From contig JBCCRM010000001.1 of assembly GCA_039513195.1 (NCBI GenBank), forward strand, positions 62,001-126,000: a stretch of 64,000 nucleotides of DNA. The letters run 5' to 3'. This document shows positions 46,078 through 54,853 of the stretch, piece after piece. Made by a program: the position numbers and the translations under genes. Under the pieces are notes generated by a model that worked only from the letters and a program-made list of their open reading frames with translations, was not told where the DNA came from and ran no database searches. Numbering within the stretch: position 1 is the stretch's first letter; each line of letters starts with the position of its first letter. This DNA comes from Thermohalobaculum sp039513195 (GTDB lineage: Bacteria; Pseudomonadota; Alphaproteobacteria; Rhodobacterales; Rhodobacteraceae).

Positions 46078-47261
46078 GCCGCCGCCTCCCGCTCCATGGC
46101 GGTGAGCGCCCGGTCGAGACGCTCGATACCCGCTCCGATCTCGTCCTCGGTCACCGTGAGGGGCGGCAGGATCCGCACGACATTGTCGCCTGCCGGCACG
46201 GTTAGAACACCCGCCTCGCGACCAGCCTCGACCAGTTTCCCAGGGGCGGTGCCGTCGACGAGTTTCAGACCCAAAAGTAGGCCCGCGCCCCGGACATCCG
46301 CAATCACGCCGGGATGCGCATCTGCAAGGCCCGCAAGGCTCTGCATCAAACGCCCGGCCTTGCGACGCACATCGTCGAGAAAACCTTCGGACAGCACCTC
46401 CTCTAACACCGCCAGTCCCACCGCGCAGGCCAACGGGTTGCCGCCATAGGTCGAGCCGTGGGTGCCAGGGGTCATCCCACGCGCCGCTTCTTCGGTCGCA
46501 AGGCAGGCGCCGAGCGGGAAGCCCCCGCCGATGCCCTTTGCGATGGCCATGATATCGGGCGTGATCCCCGCGGCCTCGTGGGCAAAGAGATGCCCGGTCC
46601 GCCCCATGCCCGACTGCACTTCGTCGAAGCCCAGCAGTGCGCCCGTTTCGTCGCAAAGCCTGCGCAGTTCCCGCAGATACTCGGCCTCCAGGGGACGGAT
46701 GCCGCCTTCGCCTTGTACCGGCTCGACGAAGACTGCAGCCGTACGGTCCGAAACCGTGGCCCGCATAGCCTCGATGTCGCCGAAAGGCACCTGGCGGAAA
46801 CCCGGCAACATCGGGCCGAAGCCATCGACCAGCTTGCCGGCGCCAGCGGCCGAAATGGCGCCGATCGTGCGGCCGTGAAATGCGCCCTCGATTGTAACGA
46901 TTTCCACGCGGTCCTCGCCGGTCGCCGACCAGTATTTCCGCGCGGTCTTGATGGAGCACTCCATCGCCTCGGCCCCGGAATTCGTCACGAAGACCGTGTC
47001 CGCAAAAGTCGCCTCGACCAGGCGCTCGGCCAATCGTCGCTGCTCCGGGATCTCATAGAGGTTCGAGACATGCCAAACCCGTCGCGCCTGGTTTTCCAGC
47101 GCGGTGACGAGTTTCGGGTGGGCATGGCCGAGGGCTGTGACTGCAATACCGGCGCCGAAATCGAGATAACGGGTGCCGTCAGTTGCGATCAACCAAGATC
47201 CCTCGCCCCGATCGAACTCGATCGGTGCCCGTGCGTAAGTCGGCATGACGGGCGAGATCAC
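46074..47261 (-). CDS. argD: Acetylornithine aminotransferase
   Basis: This 395-residue class III aminotransferase has the PLP-binding pattern DEVQSGMGRTGHLFA, then IMAIAKGIGGGFPLGA with the Schiff-base Lys, and the NSGAEAMECSIKTAR start of the cofactor pocket. It makes N-acetylornithine from the semialdehyde in arginine synthesis, and may also act in lysine synthesis. The start is a GTG at 47261 with AAGGAG upstream; the ATG at 47246 is an alternative. It leads the argD-argF operon. Confidence 0.95.
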   Translation of the reverse strand: MISPVMPTYARAPIEFDRGEGSWLIATDGTRYLDFGAGIAVTALGHAHPKLVTALENQARRVWHVSNLYEIPEQRRLAERLVEATFADTVFVTNSGAEAMECSIKTARKYWSATGEDRVEIVTIEGAFHGRTIGAISAAGAGKLVDGFGPMLPGFRQVPFGDIEAMRATVSDRTAAVFVEPVQGEGGIRPLEAEYLRELRRLCDETGALLGFDEVQSGMGRTGHLFAHEAAGITPDIMAIAKGIGGGFPLGACLATEEAARGMTPGTHGSTYGGNPLACAVGLAVLEEVLSEGFLDDVRRKAGRLMQSLAGLADAHPGVIADVRGAGLLLGLKLVDGTAPGKLVEAGREAGVLTVPAGDNVVRILPPLTVTEDEIGAGIERLDRALTAMEREAAA

Positions 47262-47325
47262 CGGAGTGGCTCCTTCATGTTTTGCGCAAGTTTTATGCGC
47301 TTGTGCGGCCGCTCAAAATGCAAAC

Positions 47326-47359
47326 CGCCCCGTCGGCGGCCGGCCACGGGGCGTCTTTT
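47326..47359. terminator. Hairpin in the argD leader
   Basis: CGCCCCGT (47326-47333) pairs with ACGGGGCG (47346-47353), followed on the plus strand by TCTTTTCTT. Read on the minus strand it lies 64 bases before argD and is followed by GGTTTGCATTTT. It could end transcripts from the ABC permease gene or attenuate argDF. Confidence 0.55.
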
Positions 47360-47430
47360 CTTATCGCGGATTGCCAGGATGGATGTCAATCGCCGCAGGG
47401 GTTTGGGGCGGTCGGTAGACCTCGCCAACC

Positions 47431-47483
47431 GCGCGCCCGCCACCTCCCGCGGGTGGGTGGGTGGAGGGAGGTGGCGGGCGCGC
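47431..47483. repeat. 18-bp inverted repeat with a G-tract loop
   Basis: The arms 47431-47448 and 47466-47483 are perfectly complementary (GCGCGCCCGCCACCTCCC type). The loop contains three GGG runs separated by single T, followed by another GGG at 47466-47468: a G-quadruplex pattern on the plus strand. It lies in the gap between the ABC permease stop and argD. Confidence 0.8.
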
Positions 47484-47535
47484 CCTCGGTTGTTCCAGGC
47501 GCGAGACCGCATCTCTCTCGCTCAGCGGCGTTGTA

Positions 47536-48339
47536 TCACGCCTTTAGCCAGTAGCCCCGGTCGAGCCAGCGCCACGCCACGAAGCCCAGGGCGACATTGA
47601 TGGCAATCATCACCAGGCACCCAATCCATGGGGCCGTATCGCTTTCGCCGAGAGCCGCAAACCGGAACCCGTCAATTAGGTAAAAGAACGGGTTTAGGTG
47701 GCTCAAGGTCCAAAACGGCTCCGGCAGGATGTCGATCGAGTAGAATGTACCGGAAAGGAAACTGAGCGGCGTCACAACGAAATTGGTGATCAAAGAGAGG
47801 TGGTCGAATTTGTCCGCATAAATCGCGGCAAGCAGACCGAACAGCGCCATCATCAACGCGCCGCCCAGGCAGAAGACAAGGGCCCAGCCCCAATGCGCGA
47901 GACCGAGGCCAATGGCCGGGAACACCGGCAACCCGATCGCCAAGGCACAGACGACGCCCCGCGTGACGCCGCCGAGGACATAGCCCGCCAGCAGCTCTAC
48001 AGCCGAAAGCGGCGGCATCAACGTGTCGACGATGTTGCCCTGGACCTTGGCCACGATCATCGAGGACGAGGTGTTGGCGAACGCGTTCTGGATCACCGCC
48101 ATCATCAGGATGCCCGGGGCCAGGAAGTGTTCGAAGCTGACGCCGCTCTCCTGACCCGGTCGGGCGCCGAAGGCGAGGGTAAAGACCAGCAGAAACAGGA
48201 TCGACGTCGCCACTGGCGCCAGCACCGTCTGGCTCCAGACAATCGCGAAGCGGCGGACCTCGCGGGCATAGAGGGTCCGTAACCCCAGCCAATTGACGGT
48301 GCCGAAGCGTCTCACCCCCATGCCGCGATGCTGCGCCAT
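47536..48339 (-). CDS. ABC-2 type transporter permease
   Basis: From the ATG at 48339, with AGGGAGGAG upstream, the product has 267 residues and six helices. ILFLLVFTLAFGARPGQESGVSFEHFLAPGI and the late PLSFLSGTFYSIDILPEPFW are typical of the ABC-2 family that exports drugs or glycans. No ATP-binding partner is adjacent on either side, which is unusual; the partner must lie elsewhere. It is followed by the hairpins in the argD leader and diverges from gcrA. Confidence 0.88.
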   Translation of the reverse strand: MAQHRGMGVRRFGTVNWLGLRTLYAREVRRFAIVWSQTVLAPVATSILFLLVFTLAFGARPGQESGVSFEHFLAPGILMMAVIQNAFANTSSSMIVAKVQGNIVDTLMPPLSAVELLAGYVLGGVTRGVVCALAIGLPVFPAIGLGLAHWGWALVFCLGGALMMALFGLLAAIYADKFDHLSLITNFVVTPLSFLSGTFYSIDILPEPFWTLSHLNPFFYLIDGFRFAALGESDTAPWIGCLVMIAINVALGFVAWRWLDRGYWLKA

Positions 48340-48486
48340 GTCGTTCTCCTCCCTGGCAAGTCTTGTATCGCAATCACAGAAACTTAGAATGGATGTGCGA
48401 GAGCGTCGGGTGTGACGCCACACCGCACGCGTGCGACGGGCGTTGGCACATCCGATCCGCAGCGGCAAGAGCAGAGGAAAGACCGA

Positions 48487-49125
48487 ATGTCCTGGACCGA
48501 CGAACGCGTGGAGAAGCTAAAAGAGCTGTGGGCCGAGGGCATGAGCGCCAGCCAGATTGCCAAGGCGCTTGGCGGCGTGACCCGCAACGCGGTTATCGGC
48601 AAGGTCCATCGCCTGGGTCTCTCGAACCGCGGCACAGGTGCGCCGGCCGGTACCGGCCCCGCCGAGGAAGCTGACGCAAAGGTGCCACCGAAACCCACCA
48701 CGCCCCTCCGTCCCCAAGCGTCGCTCGGTGTCGCGCCTCAGCCCTCCGCGCCGACGCCTCCCGTCCAAGAAACGTCGACCGTGCGGCCGGCAGCGCAGCA
48801 ACCCGTCGCGCCTTTGCCGCCCGTGGCCCGGCACGGTAGCAACGGCCTGCGCGACCCGGGGCAGCCGCGTCCGCCCGGCTTGCCGACCCAGGACGAAGAA
48901 GAGGCCCGTGCGACCCTGGTGGAGATCGAAAAGATCGCACGCAATCTCACACTGATGGAATTGACCGAGCGGACATGCAAATGGCCGATCGGCGATCCGA
49001 CCGACGAGAACTTTCGGTTCTGCGGACTGAACTGCGTGCCTGGCAAACCCTATTGCCAGTACCATGTCGCCGTGGCGTTTCAGCCGATGTCGACGAGGCG
49101 TGACCGCGCTCGCGCCTCCCGTTGA
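48487..49125 (+). CDS. gcrA: GcrA-family cell cycle regulator
   Basis: The 212-residue product starts at ATG 48487, with AGAGGAAAG upstream. Residues 1-45 are the GcrA helix-turn-helix (WTDERVEKLKELWAEGMSAS, then VTRNAVIGKVHRLGL). A Pro-rich linker follows, and the C-terminus holds the Cys/His-containing tail (CKWPIGDP, RFCGLNC, YCQYHVA). GcrA binds sigma-70 RNA polymerase and activates promoters carrying methylated GANTC, controlling the cell cycle in alphaproteobacteria. It converges with phoB. Confidence 0.92.
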   Translation: MSWTDERVEKLKELWAEGMSASQIAKALGGVTRNAVIGKVHRLGLSNRGTGAPAGTGPAEEADAKVPPKPTTPLRPQASLGVAPQPSAPTPPVQETSTVRPAAQQPVAPLPPVARHGSNGLRDPGQPRPPGLPTQDEEEARATLVEIEKIARNLTLMELTERTCKWPIGDPTDENFRFCGLNCVPGKPYCQYHVAVAFQPMSTRRDRARASR

Positions 49126-49141
49126 TCACCCGAACGTCGCC

Positions 49142-49837
49142 TCAGCCGTTGTAGGTCTCGTCCAGCGCGTAGCCCGCAGCCCGAACCGTCCGGATCGGGT
49201 CGCGCTCGCCGCGGCGGTTCAGCGCCTTGCGGAGCCGACCGACATGCACGTCGACTGTGCGCGCCTCGACATAGACATCGCGGCCCCAGACGAGATCTAG
49301 CAGTTGTTCGCGGGAGAAGACCCGGCCAGGGCGCTGCATAAGACAGTCGAGCAGGCGAAACTCGGTCGGGCCGAGATGAACTTCCCGGTCGGCGCGCCGC
49401 ACCCGCCGCGTCTCCCGGTCAAGAGCCAGGTCGCCAAAGGTCGCGACCTCAGCCGACAGGGTTGGGCGGGACCGGCGCAGCAGCGCGCGGACCCGGGCGG
49501 TCAGCTCCGGCACCGAGAAGGGCTTGGTTAGATAATCGTCCGCGCCGGTGTCTAGGCCGCGGACCCGGTCCTCCTCTTCGCCCCGGGCGGTTAGCATAAT
49601 TACTGGCGTGTCCCGGGTCTCGCCCCGCGCTCTGATCCGGCGGCAGATCTCGATCCCCGACAACCCCGGCAGCATCCAGTCGAGCAGCACAAGGTCCGGC
49701 CGATCCTCCTCGATCGCGAGCAACGCATCCTCGCCATCGGCACTGATCCGCACTTCGAACCCTTCCTTGCCGAGATTGTACTCCAGAAGTGCGCTCAGCG
49801 CTTCTTCATCCTCTACCACCAACACACGAGCGGACAT
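49142..49837 (-). CDS. phoB: Phosphate regulon response regulator
   Basis: This 231-residue OmpR-type regulator has a receiver domain (LVVEDEEALSALLEY, DWMLPGLSGIE with the phospho-acceptor Asp, ARGEEEDRVRGLDTGADDYL with the Lys loop) and a C-terminal winged helix (GPTEFRLLDCLMQRPGRVFSR). It is phosphorylated by PhoR when phosphate is low and activates the pho regulon. It is the last gene of the phoR-pst-phoU-phoB series. Confidence 0.95.
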   Translation of the reverse strand: MSARVLVVEDEEALSALLEYNLGKEGFEVRISADGEDALLAIEEDRPDLVLLDWMLPGLSGIEICRRIRARGETRDTPVIMLTARGEEEDRVRGLDTGADDYLTKPFSVPELTARVRALLRRSRPTLSAEVATFGDLALDRETRRVRRADREVHLGPTEFRLLDCLMQRPGRVFSREQLLDLVWGRDVYVEARTVDVHVGRLRKALNRRGERDPIRTVRAAGYALDETYNG

Positions 49838-49877
49838 TGCCCGTTCTCCTCTCCCCCGCGTCCATCGAGGCCCCTTG

Positions 49878-50600
49878 TCAGCTTGGGGCGGACGGCAATT
49901 CCCCCAAAGGATCGCCTTTGGGTCTGTTATCGCCGAGGGGGCGCCCCTCGACGACGAAATATGTCATCTCTGCGATGAAGGTCGTGTGGTCGCCGATCCG
50001 CTCCAGGTTCTTGGCGACGAACAACAATTGGGAGCAAAGCCCGATAACCCGAGGGTCTTCCATCATATAGGTGATCAATTCCCTGAACAGGGAATTGTAC
50101 ATCTCGTCGATCTCGATATCCCGCTTCCACACCGAGACGGCAAGGGCGGTATCTTGGGCGGTGTAGGCGTCGAGAACCTCCGCCAGCAGCACCTGGGTCT
50201 GCCGCCCCATCCGAGCGATGGAAGCCTGCACGCGCAGGGGCTGACGCTCGTTCATGTAGCGGCTGCGGCGCGCGATGTTCTTCGCCAGATCGCCGATCCG
50301 CTCCAGCGTCGAGGCAATCTTCAATGCCGCGACGGTTGCTCGTAGATCCCCCGCCATGGGCTGGCGCAGCGCCAGCATCTGGATCGCGGTCTCCTCCAGC
50401 TTGAATTCCATAGCGTCAAGGCGCTGATCGGCCTCGATCACCTCCTCGGCCAATTGATTGTCCCGGGTCCGCAGCGCCTCCAGGGCTTGGCCGAGCTGCT
50501 CCTCAGCCAGACCACCCATCTCCGAGATACGCGCGCTGATCCCTTGGAGATCCGCGTCGAAGGCGGTGACGATATGCTTGGTCATGTCGGCACGATCCAT
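49878..50600 (-). CDS. phoU: Phosphate signalling protein PhoU
   Basis: About 240 residues from the ATG at 50600 (the ATG at 50585 is an alternative). Two three-helix PhoU repeats carry the metal-binding E/D-rich motifs: TLERIGDLAKNIARRS and NLERIGDHTTFIAEMTY. PhoU couples the PstSCAB transporter to PhoR, keeping it in phosphatase mode when phosphate is ample. It follows pstB by about 50 bases. Confidence 0.95.
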   Translation of the reverse strand: MDRADMTKHIVTAFDADLQGISARISEMGGLAEEQLGQALEALRTRDNQLAEEVIEADQRLDAMEFKLEETAIQMLALRQPMAGDLRATVAALKIASTLERIGDLAKNIARRSRYMNERQPLRVQASIARMGRQTQVLLAEVLDAYTAQDTALAVSVWKRDIEIDEMYNSLFRELITYMMEDPRVIGLCSQLLFVAKNLERIGDHTTFIAEMTYFVVEGRPLGDNRPKGDPLGELPSAPS

Positions 50601-50649
50601 GTCGCGACCGGGTCGCTTGCCGCGGGAACGAACCGCGCCGTCGGCACGA

Positions 50650-51414
50650 TTACCCGAAGCGTCCGGTGATGTATTGCTGCGTCTTTTCGTTTTCCGGGTT
50701 GGTGAAGATCTTGCTGGTCTCATCGTATTCCAGCATGTCGCCGAGGTGGAAGAACGCCGTCTTTTGGCTGACCCGAGCGGCTTGCTGCATCGAGTGGGTG
50801 ACAATCACCACCGAATAGGACTGGCGCAGCTCGTCGATCAGTTCTTCGACTTGCGCCGTGGCGATCGGGTCGAGGGCAGAGCAGGGCTCATCCATCAGCA
50901 GCACCTCTGGCGCGGTCGCCACGGCCCGGGCGATGCAAAGGCGTTGCTGCTGCCCGCCCGAAAGCCCGGTGCCCGGTTCGTCCAGGCGGTCCTTGACCTC
51001 GTCCCAAATCGCGGCACGGCGTAGGGACTGCTCGACAATGGCGTCGAGATCCGCCTTGTTCTGTGCGAGTCCATGGATCCGAGGACCATAGGCGACATTG
51101 TCGAAGATCGACTTCGGGAACGGGTTTGGCTTCTGAAACACCATTCCGACCCTAGCGCGGAGCTGCACCGGATCAACTTCTCGCCCGTAGATATCGGTGC
51201 CGTCCAAGGCGATATCCCCGGTCACCCGGCAGATATCAATGGTGTCGTTCATGCGATTGAGGCACCGCAGAAAGGTCGACTTCCCGCAACCGGACGGGCC
51301 GATAAAGGCGGTGACCGCCCGATCCTCGATATCGAGGCTGACGTTTTTGATGGCATGCGTCGTGCCGTAATAGACGTTGACATTTTTCGAGGCGATTTTG
51401 ATCCGGCTGTCCAT
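50650..51414 (-). CDS. pstB: Phosphate ABC transporter ATP-binding protein
   Basis: The 254-residue ATPase has Walker A GPSGCGKST, the Q-loop, signature LSGGQQQRLCIARA, Walker B VLLMDEPCSALDP and the switch His in VIVTHSM. It powers phosphate import with PstA and PstC and is needed for phosphate signalling. A small hairpin (CCTGTC/GACAGG, 51434-51452) sits in the pstA-pstB spacer. Confidence 0.97.
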   Translation of the reverse strand: MDSRIKIASKNVNVYYGTTHAIKNVSLDIEDRAVTAFIGPSGCGKSTFLRCLNRMNDTIDICRVTGDIALDGTDIYGREVDPVQLRARVGMVFQKPNPFPKSIFDNVAYGPRIHGLAQNKADLDAIVEQSLRRAAIWDEVKDRLDEPGTGLSGGQQQRLCIARAVATAPEVLLMDEPCSALDPIATAQVEELIDELRQSYSVVIVTHSMQQAARVSQKTAFFHLGDMLEYDETSKIFTNPENEKTQQYITGRFG

Positions 51415-51457
51415 GCTTTCGCTCTCTGCAATTCCTGTCAGTCAGAGACAGGCGCCG

Positions 51458-53293
51458 TTACCAGCGCCGCTCGAACCTCTTGCGCAGCAGCACGGCCAGC
51501 GCGTTCATGGCCACCAGGAAGATCAACAGGATCGAGATCGCCGCGGCGGTTTTGTCGTCGAAGAGCCTCTCTGAGTGGTTGTTCCACTGATAGATCAGCG
51601 TTGGCAACACATTGCCCGGCTCCAAGGGCGAGGCTGGCGGCTCCTGAATAAAGCTGTTCATCCCCACCATCAGCAGGGGGGCCGTTTCGCCGAGCGCCTG
51701 CGCCATCCCGATGATCGTGCCGGTCATAATGCCAGGCATGGCCAGCGGCAACACATGGTGGGTGGCGGTTTGCAGTTTCGACGCGCCAATTGCCAAAGCT
51801 GCATCGCGGATCGACGGTGGCACCGCGCGGATCGATGCACGGGCGGCAATGATGATCGTTGGCAGCGTCATCAGTGCCAGAACCATACCGCCCGCCATCG
51901 GCGACGACCGGGGCACGAACCCGCCGATCATGATCTCCATCCCAAATACGTTGAACTTCAACCCGCTGACGAAAAGCAGCAAGCCGAGGAGGCCAAATAC
52001 AATCGACGGCACGGCCGCGAGGTTGTTGATGTTCACCTCGATAAGGTCGGTGACCCGGTTCTTCGGGGCAAACTCCTCCAGGTAGATGGCGGCCAGCACG
52101 CCCACTGGGAAGGCTATCAGGAAGGTCACCATCATGGTCCAGAACGAGCCGACCAGCGCCCCCCAGATCCCTGCAAGCTCGGCGTTGGAGCTGTCGGATT
52201 GAGACAGAATGCGCCAGTTGAAGGCCCGGTCGAGGGTGCCTGACCGTTCGAGATTCTCCAGCCAGACGAGTTGGCGGTCCGAGATGTTCCGCTCGCTCTC
52301 CGGCCGGTCGAACAGCAACGCCTGCCAGTCGCCCTCGTCCGGCGGATCGAGACTGTCTAGCGGGTCCAGTTCGATCCCCGCCAGGCGTTCTTGGCTCAGT
52401 GCGGTGACTTTGAGCCAGCCGCCATTGAGACGCAGGATGATCGACGGATCGCCTGAGGTAAGCCTGAAGTATGCGGATCGATCGGTGGCCTTGCGGAGCA
52501 GTGCGTCCGCGCGCGCATTGGCCGCGTCCCGCGCCGTTGTGAAGCGTGATAACAGATCCTCTAGGCGCTTTTTCTCTTCCTGCGACGCGTCGGTCGCCTC
52601 AGCGATGTCCGCCTCCGTCTGTGCGACGGCCGCCGCTTGGCGGCTTGCTTCCGCCCGCTCCAGCTTTGCGGCGGCAGCGCGCGCCTCCTGCAGCATCGCC
52701 CGACCCTCGGCGAGGGCGAGCGGGGAGAGCCCAAGTTCGATTTCGTCCGAGCCCTCGATCTTACGCGGTGTGACCGTGCCGAAGCTGCCGGCATCGTGCA
52801 GCTCGCCGATCTTGCCTTTCAGATAGAGCTGCACCTCATCGTCCAGCAGCGCGCGGAAGCGGAGCGTCTCGCCGAGCAGTTGGCGATCTGCCTTCACCAG
52901 ATCGCCCAGCTCGAAGCCCGCGTCGCCGGAGGTCAGCGCAAAGAGCTGCCGGCGTTCGGCCCGTCCCAGATCGCCCTCCACTGTGCCGCGCAAACCGTCG
53001 CGGATGACGCTGCGAAGATCGGCCCGGATACGCGGGTCCGGGTCGTTGATCCGGGCGAGGTCGCGCTCCCTCAAGTCGAGTTCGACATCGATCGAGATAT
53101 AGTACTCATAGACCGTGCCGACGGTCCGTACGACAATCGTCGAGGCAAGGATAACCAACGCCGCCGCCGCCAGTGAGATAGCGATGATCCCGTAGGCCTT
53201 CAGCCGGAACTCCGCCCAATGCCGGCTGCGAGCTCGTCTCGCCGCCGCGTCCGAGGTGTGCTGAGCGGACAGCTCTGTCAGTTCGATGGTCAC
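51458..53293 (-). CDS. pstA: Phosphate ABC transporter permease PstA (long form)
   Basis: This 611-residue protein is twice the usual length: one N-terminal helix, then a long soluble region (about 90-360) with coiled coils and Asp/Glu-rich segments, the DUF3333-type insert of alphaproteobacterial PstA, followed by the six-helix permease core (FWTMMVTFLIAFPVGVLAAIYLEE, and the EAA loop around ALAIGASKLQTATHHVLPLAM). It starts at GTG 53293, after GGGAG. It forms the membrane channel with PstC. Confidence 0.95.
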   Translation of the reverse strand: MTIELTELSAQHTSDAAARRARSRHWAEFRLKAYGIIAISLAAAALVILASTIVVRTVGTVYEYYISIDVELDLRERDLARINDPDPRIRADLRSVIRDGLRGTVEGDLGRAERRQLFALTSGDAGFELGDLVKADRQLLGETLRFRALLDDEVQLYLKGKIGELHDAGSFGTVTPRKIEGSDEIELGLSPLALAEGRAMLQEARAAAAKLERAEASRQAAAVAQTEADIAEATDASQEEKKRLEDLLSRFTTARDAANARADALLRKATDRSAYFRLTSGDPSIILRLNGGWLKVTALSQERLAGIELDPLDSLDPPDEGDWQALLFDRPESERNISDRQLVWLENLERSGTLDRAFNWRILSQSDSSNAELAGIWGALVGSFWTMMVTFLIAFPVGVLAAIYLEEFAPKNRVTDLIEVNINNLAAVPSIVFGLLGLLLFVSGLKFNVFGMEIMIGGFVPRSSPMAGGMVLALMTLPTIIIAARASIRAVPPSIRDAALAIGASKLQTATHHVLPLAMPGIMTGTIIGMAQALGETAPLLMVGMNSFIQEPPASPLEPGNVLPTLIYQWNNHSERLFDDKTAAAISILLIFLVAMNALAVLLRKRFERRW

Positions 53294-53311
53294 AGTGATC
53301 TGTCAGCTCCC

Positions 53312-54703
53312 TCAATCGTACATTTCGCGGTAGCTGCGGACGATGCGAAGCGCCACGACGTTTAACAGCAGCGTCACGCAGAACAGGGTGAAGCCCAATG
53401 TGAAGGCCGGCCCGCTGGCCGTTGCCATATCGGTATCGCCGGTCAGCAGCATCACGATCTGCACCGTTACCGTCGTCACCGCCTCCAGCGGGTTCCAGGT
53501 GAGGTTGGCACCCTGGCCCGCCGCCATCACCACGATCATCGTCTCGCCGATAGCCCGTGACATGCCCAGCAGAACCGCCGAGACAATGCCCGGAAGGGCC
53601 GCGGGCAGGATGACCTTGCGGATCGTCTCCGCCTTCGTTGCCCCGAGGCCGTAGGAGCCGTCCCGAAGGCTCTGCGGCACTGCGTTAATCACGTCATCGG
53701 AGAGGGACGAGATAAAGGGGATGATCATGATGCCCATCACGATGCCAGCGGCTAAGGCGCTTTCAGAGGCCACTGAAAGGCCAACCGCCTCGCCGAAATC
53801 CCGGATGAAGGGCGCCACGGTTATCGCCGCGAAGAACCCGTAAACCACAGTTGGGACGCCCGCCAGGACCTCCAACATCGGCTTAGCCCACGCTCGCGCC
53901 GAGGCGGAGGCGAAGTCAGAAAGATAGATCGCGGCGAACAGACCGATTGGGACGGCGACCAGCATTGCGATCATGGTGATCATCAAGGTGCCGGCGAAAA
54001 GTGGGATCGCACCGACTTTCGTCGGATCCATCACGCCGGAGTGCACACCGGAGAGCGGCGACCAAGTCGTGCCGAAGAAAAAAGCGTCGAACCGGCCGTC
54101 GATCTGAGTAAAGAAGAAATGCATCGTCTCGCCGATCAGGCTCAGCACGATGCCAATGGTGGTCAGAACGGCGATGGCTGCCGCGGTCCAGAGGATGCTG
54201 CGCAGGATCCGCTCGGAGCGGTTGCGCGCCCGGAAACCGACTGCCACTTGTTGGTAGGTGACATAGAAGGCACCGCCGGCCGCCGCGAGCGATCCGACCG
54301 CGACCACACCGATGCGCCACCTTTCGAGCCCAGCGAAGTAATCGGCCAGTTCGAGCCGGATAGGCCCTTCTGACGATGCCAAGCCGCCCCGAACGATCTT
54401 TATGGCGTCGGAGATCCGGAGATCCTTCTCGATTTGTCGGAGTGTTTCGCCGGTGCTGGCCAAGAGGTTGTCGAGCTCGCCCCTCATCAGGCTGTCGACG
54501 ATCGCGAAGCCGATCAGATCCAAGGCAATGAAGACGCCAAGACCGATGATCAAGACCCAGAGCAGGCTGTAGACGCCATGGTAGCTCGGGCGGGAATGAA
54601 GCAATGCCAGCGTGCCACCGGCGGAAGCGACTGCCTTGCTGCGGCATAGCTGAAAAGCAATGATGGCTATGACCATGATTGCCAAAACGACGAAGGGCAG
54701 CAT
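53312..54703 (-). CDS. pstC: Phosphate ABC transporter permease PstC (long form)
   Basis: This 463-residue protein has extra N-terminal helices and a periplasmic segment (DUF3708-type) before the permease core: ATSWSP-like TTWSPLSGVHSGVMDP, then FAGTLMITMIAMLVAVPIGLFAAIYLSDF, and the EAA loop SYGLGATKAETIRKVILPAA. It pairs with PstA. It lies between pstA (18 bases) and pstS (150 bases, with a hairpin). Confidence 0.95.
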   Translation of the reverse strand: MLPFVVLAIMVIAIIAFQLCRSKAVASAGGTLALLHSRPSYHGVYSLLWVLIIGLGVFIALDLIGFAIVDSLMRGELDNLLASTGETLRQIEKDLRISDAIKIVRGGLASSEGPIRLELADYFAGLERWRIGVVAVGSLAAAGGAFYVTYQQVAVGFRARNRSERILRSILWTAAAIAVLTTIGIVLSLIGETMHFFFTQIDGRFDAFFFGTTWSPLSGVHSGVMDPTKVGAIPLFAGTLMITMIAMLVAVPIGLFAAIYLSDFASASARAWAKPMLEVLAGVPTVVYGFFAAITVAPFIRDFGEAVGLSVASESALAAGIVMGIMIIPFISSLSDDVINAVPQSLRDGSYGLGATKAETIRKVILPAALPGIVSAVLLGMSRAIGETMIVVMAAGQGANLTWNPLEAVTTVTVQIVMLLTGDTDMATASGPAFTLGFTLFCVTLLLNVVALRIVRSYREMYD

Positions 54704-54816
54704 CGGCAGGCTCCCAACAGATCAAAAGGACAGGTGCGGCAACACCTTGCCCTTCCCCCCCCAATCAGCAGTGTCGTTAGCTATACGCGACGTGCCCGAA
54801 CGCCCAGCAAGACATT

Positions 54817-54847
54817 GGTGCGGGCGGAGAGAACCGCCGCCCGCACC
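54817..54847 (-). promoter_or_regulatory. Hairpin between pstS and pstC
   Basis: GGTGCGGGCGG (54817-54827) and CCGCCCGCACC (54837-54847) form an 11-base perfect stem with a nine-base loop, six bases downstream of the pstS stop on the minus strand. No T run follows, so it is more likely a stabilising or processing structure than a full terminator. It would raise the amount of binding protein relative to permeases. Confidence 0.65.
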
Positions 54848-54853
54848 GTTAAA

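Noticed and set aside
46078..46959. Long extension upstream of argF
   Set aside because: It runs across argD in another frame and has no OTC similarity. The GTGA overlap at 46074-46077 supports the short start.
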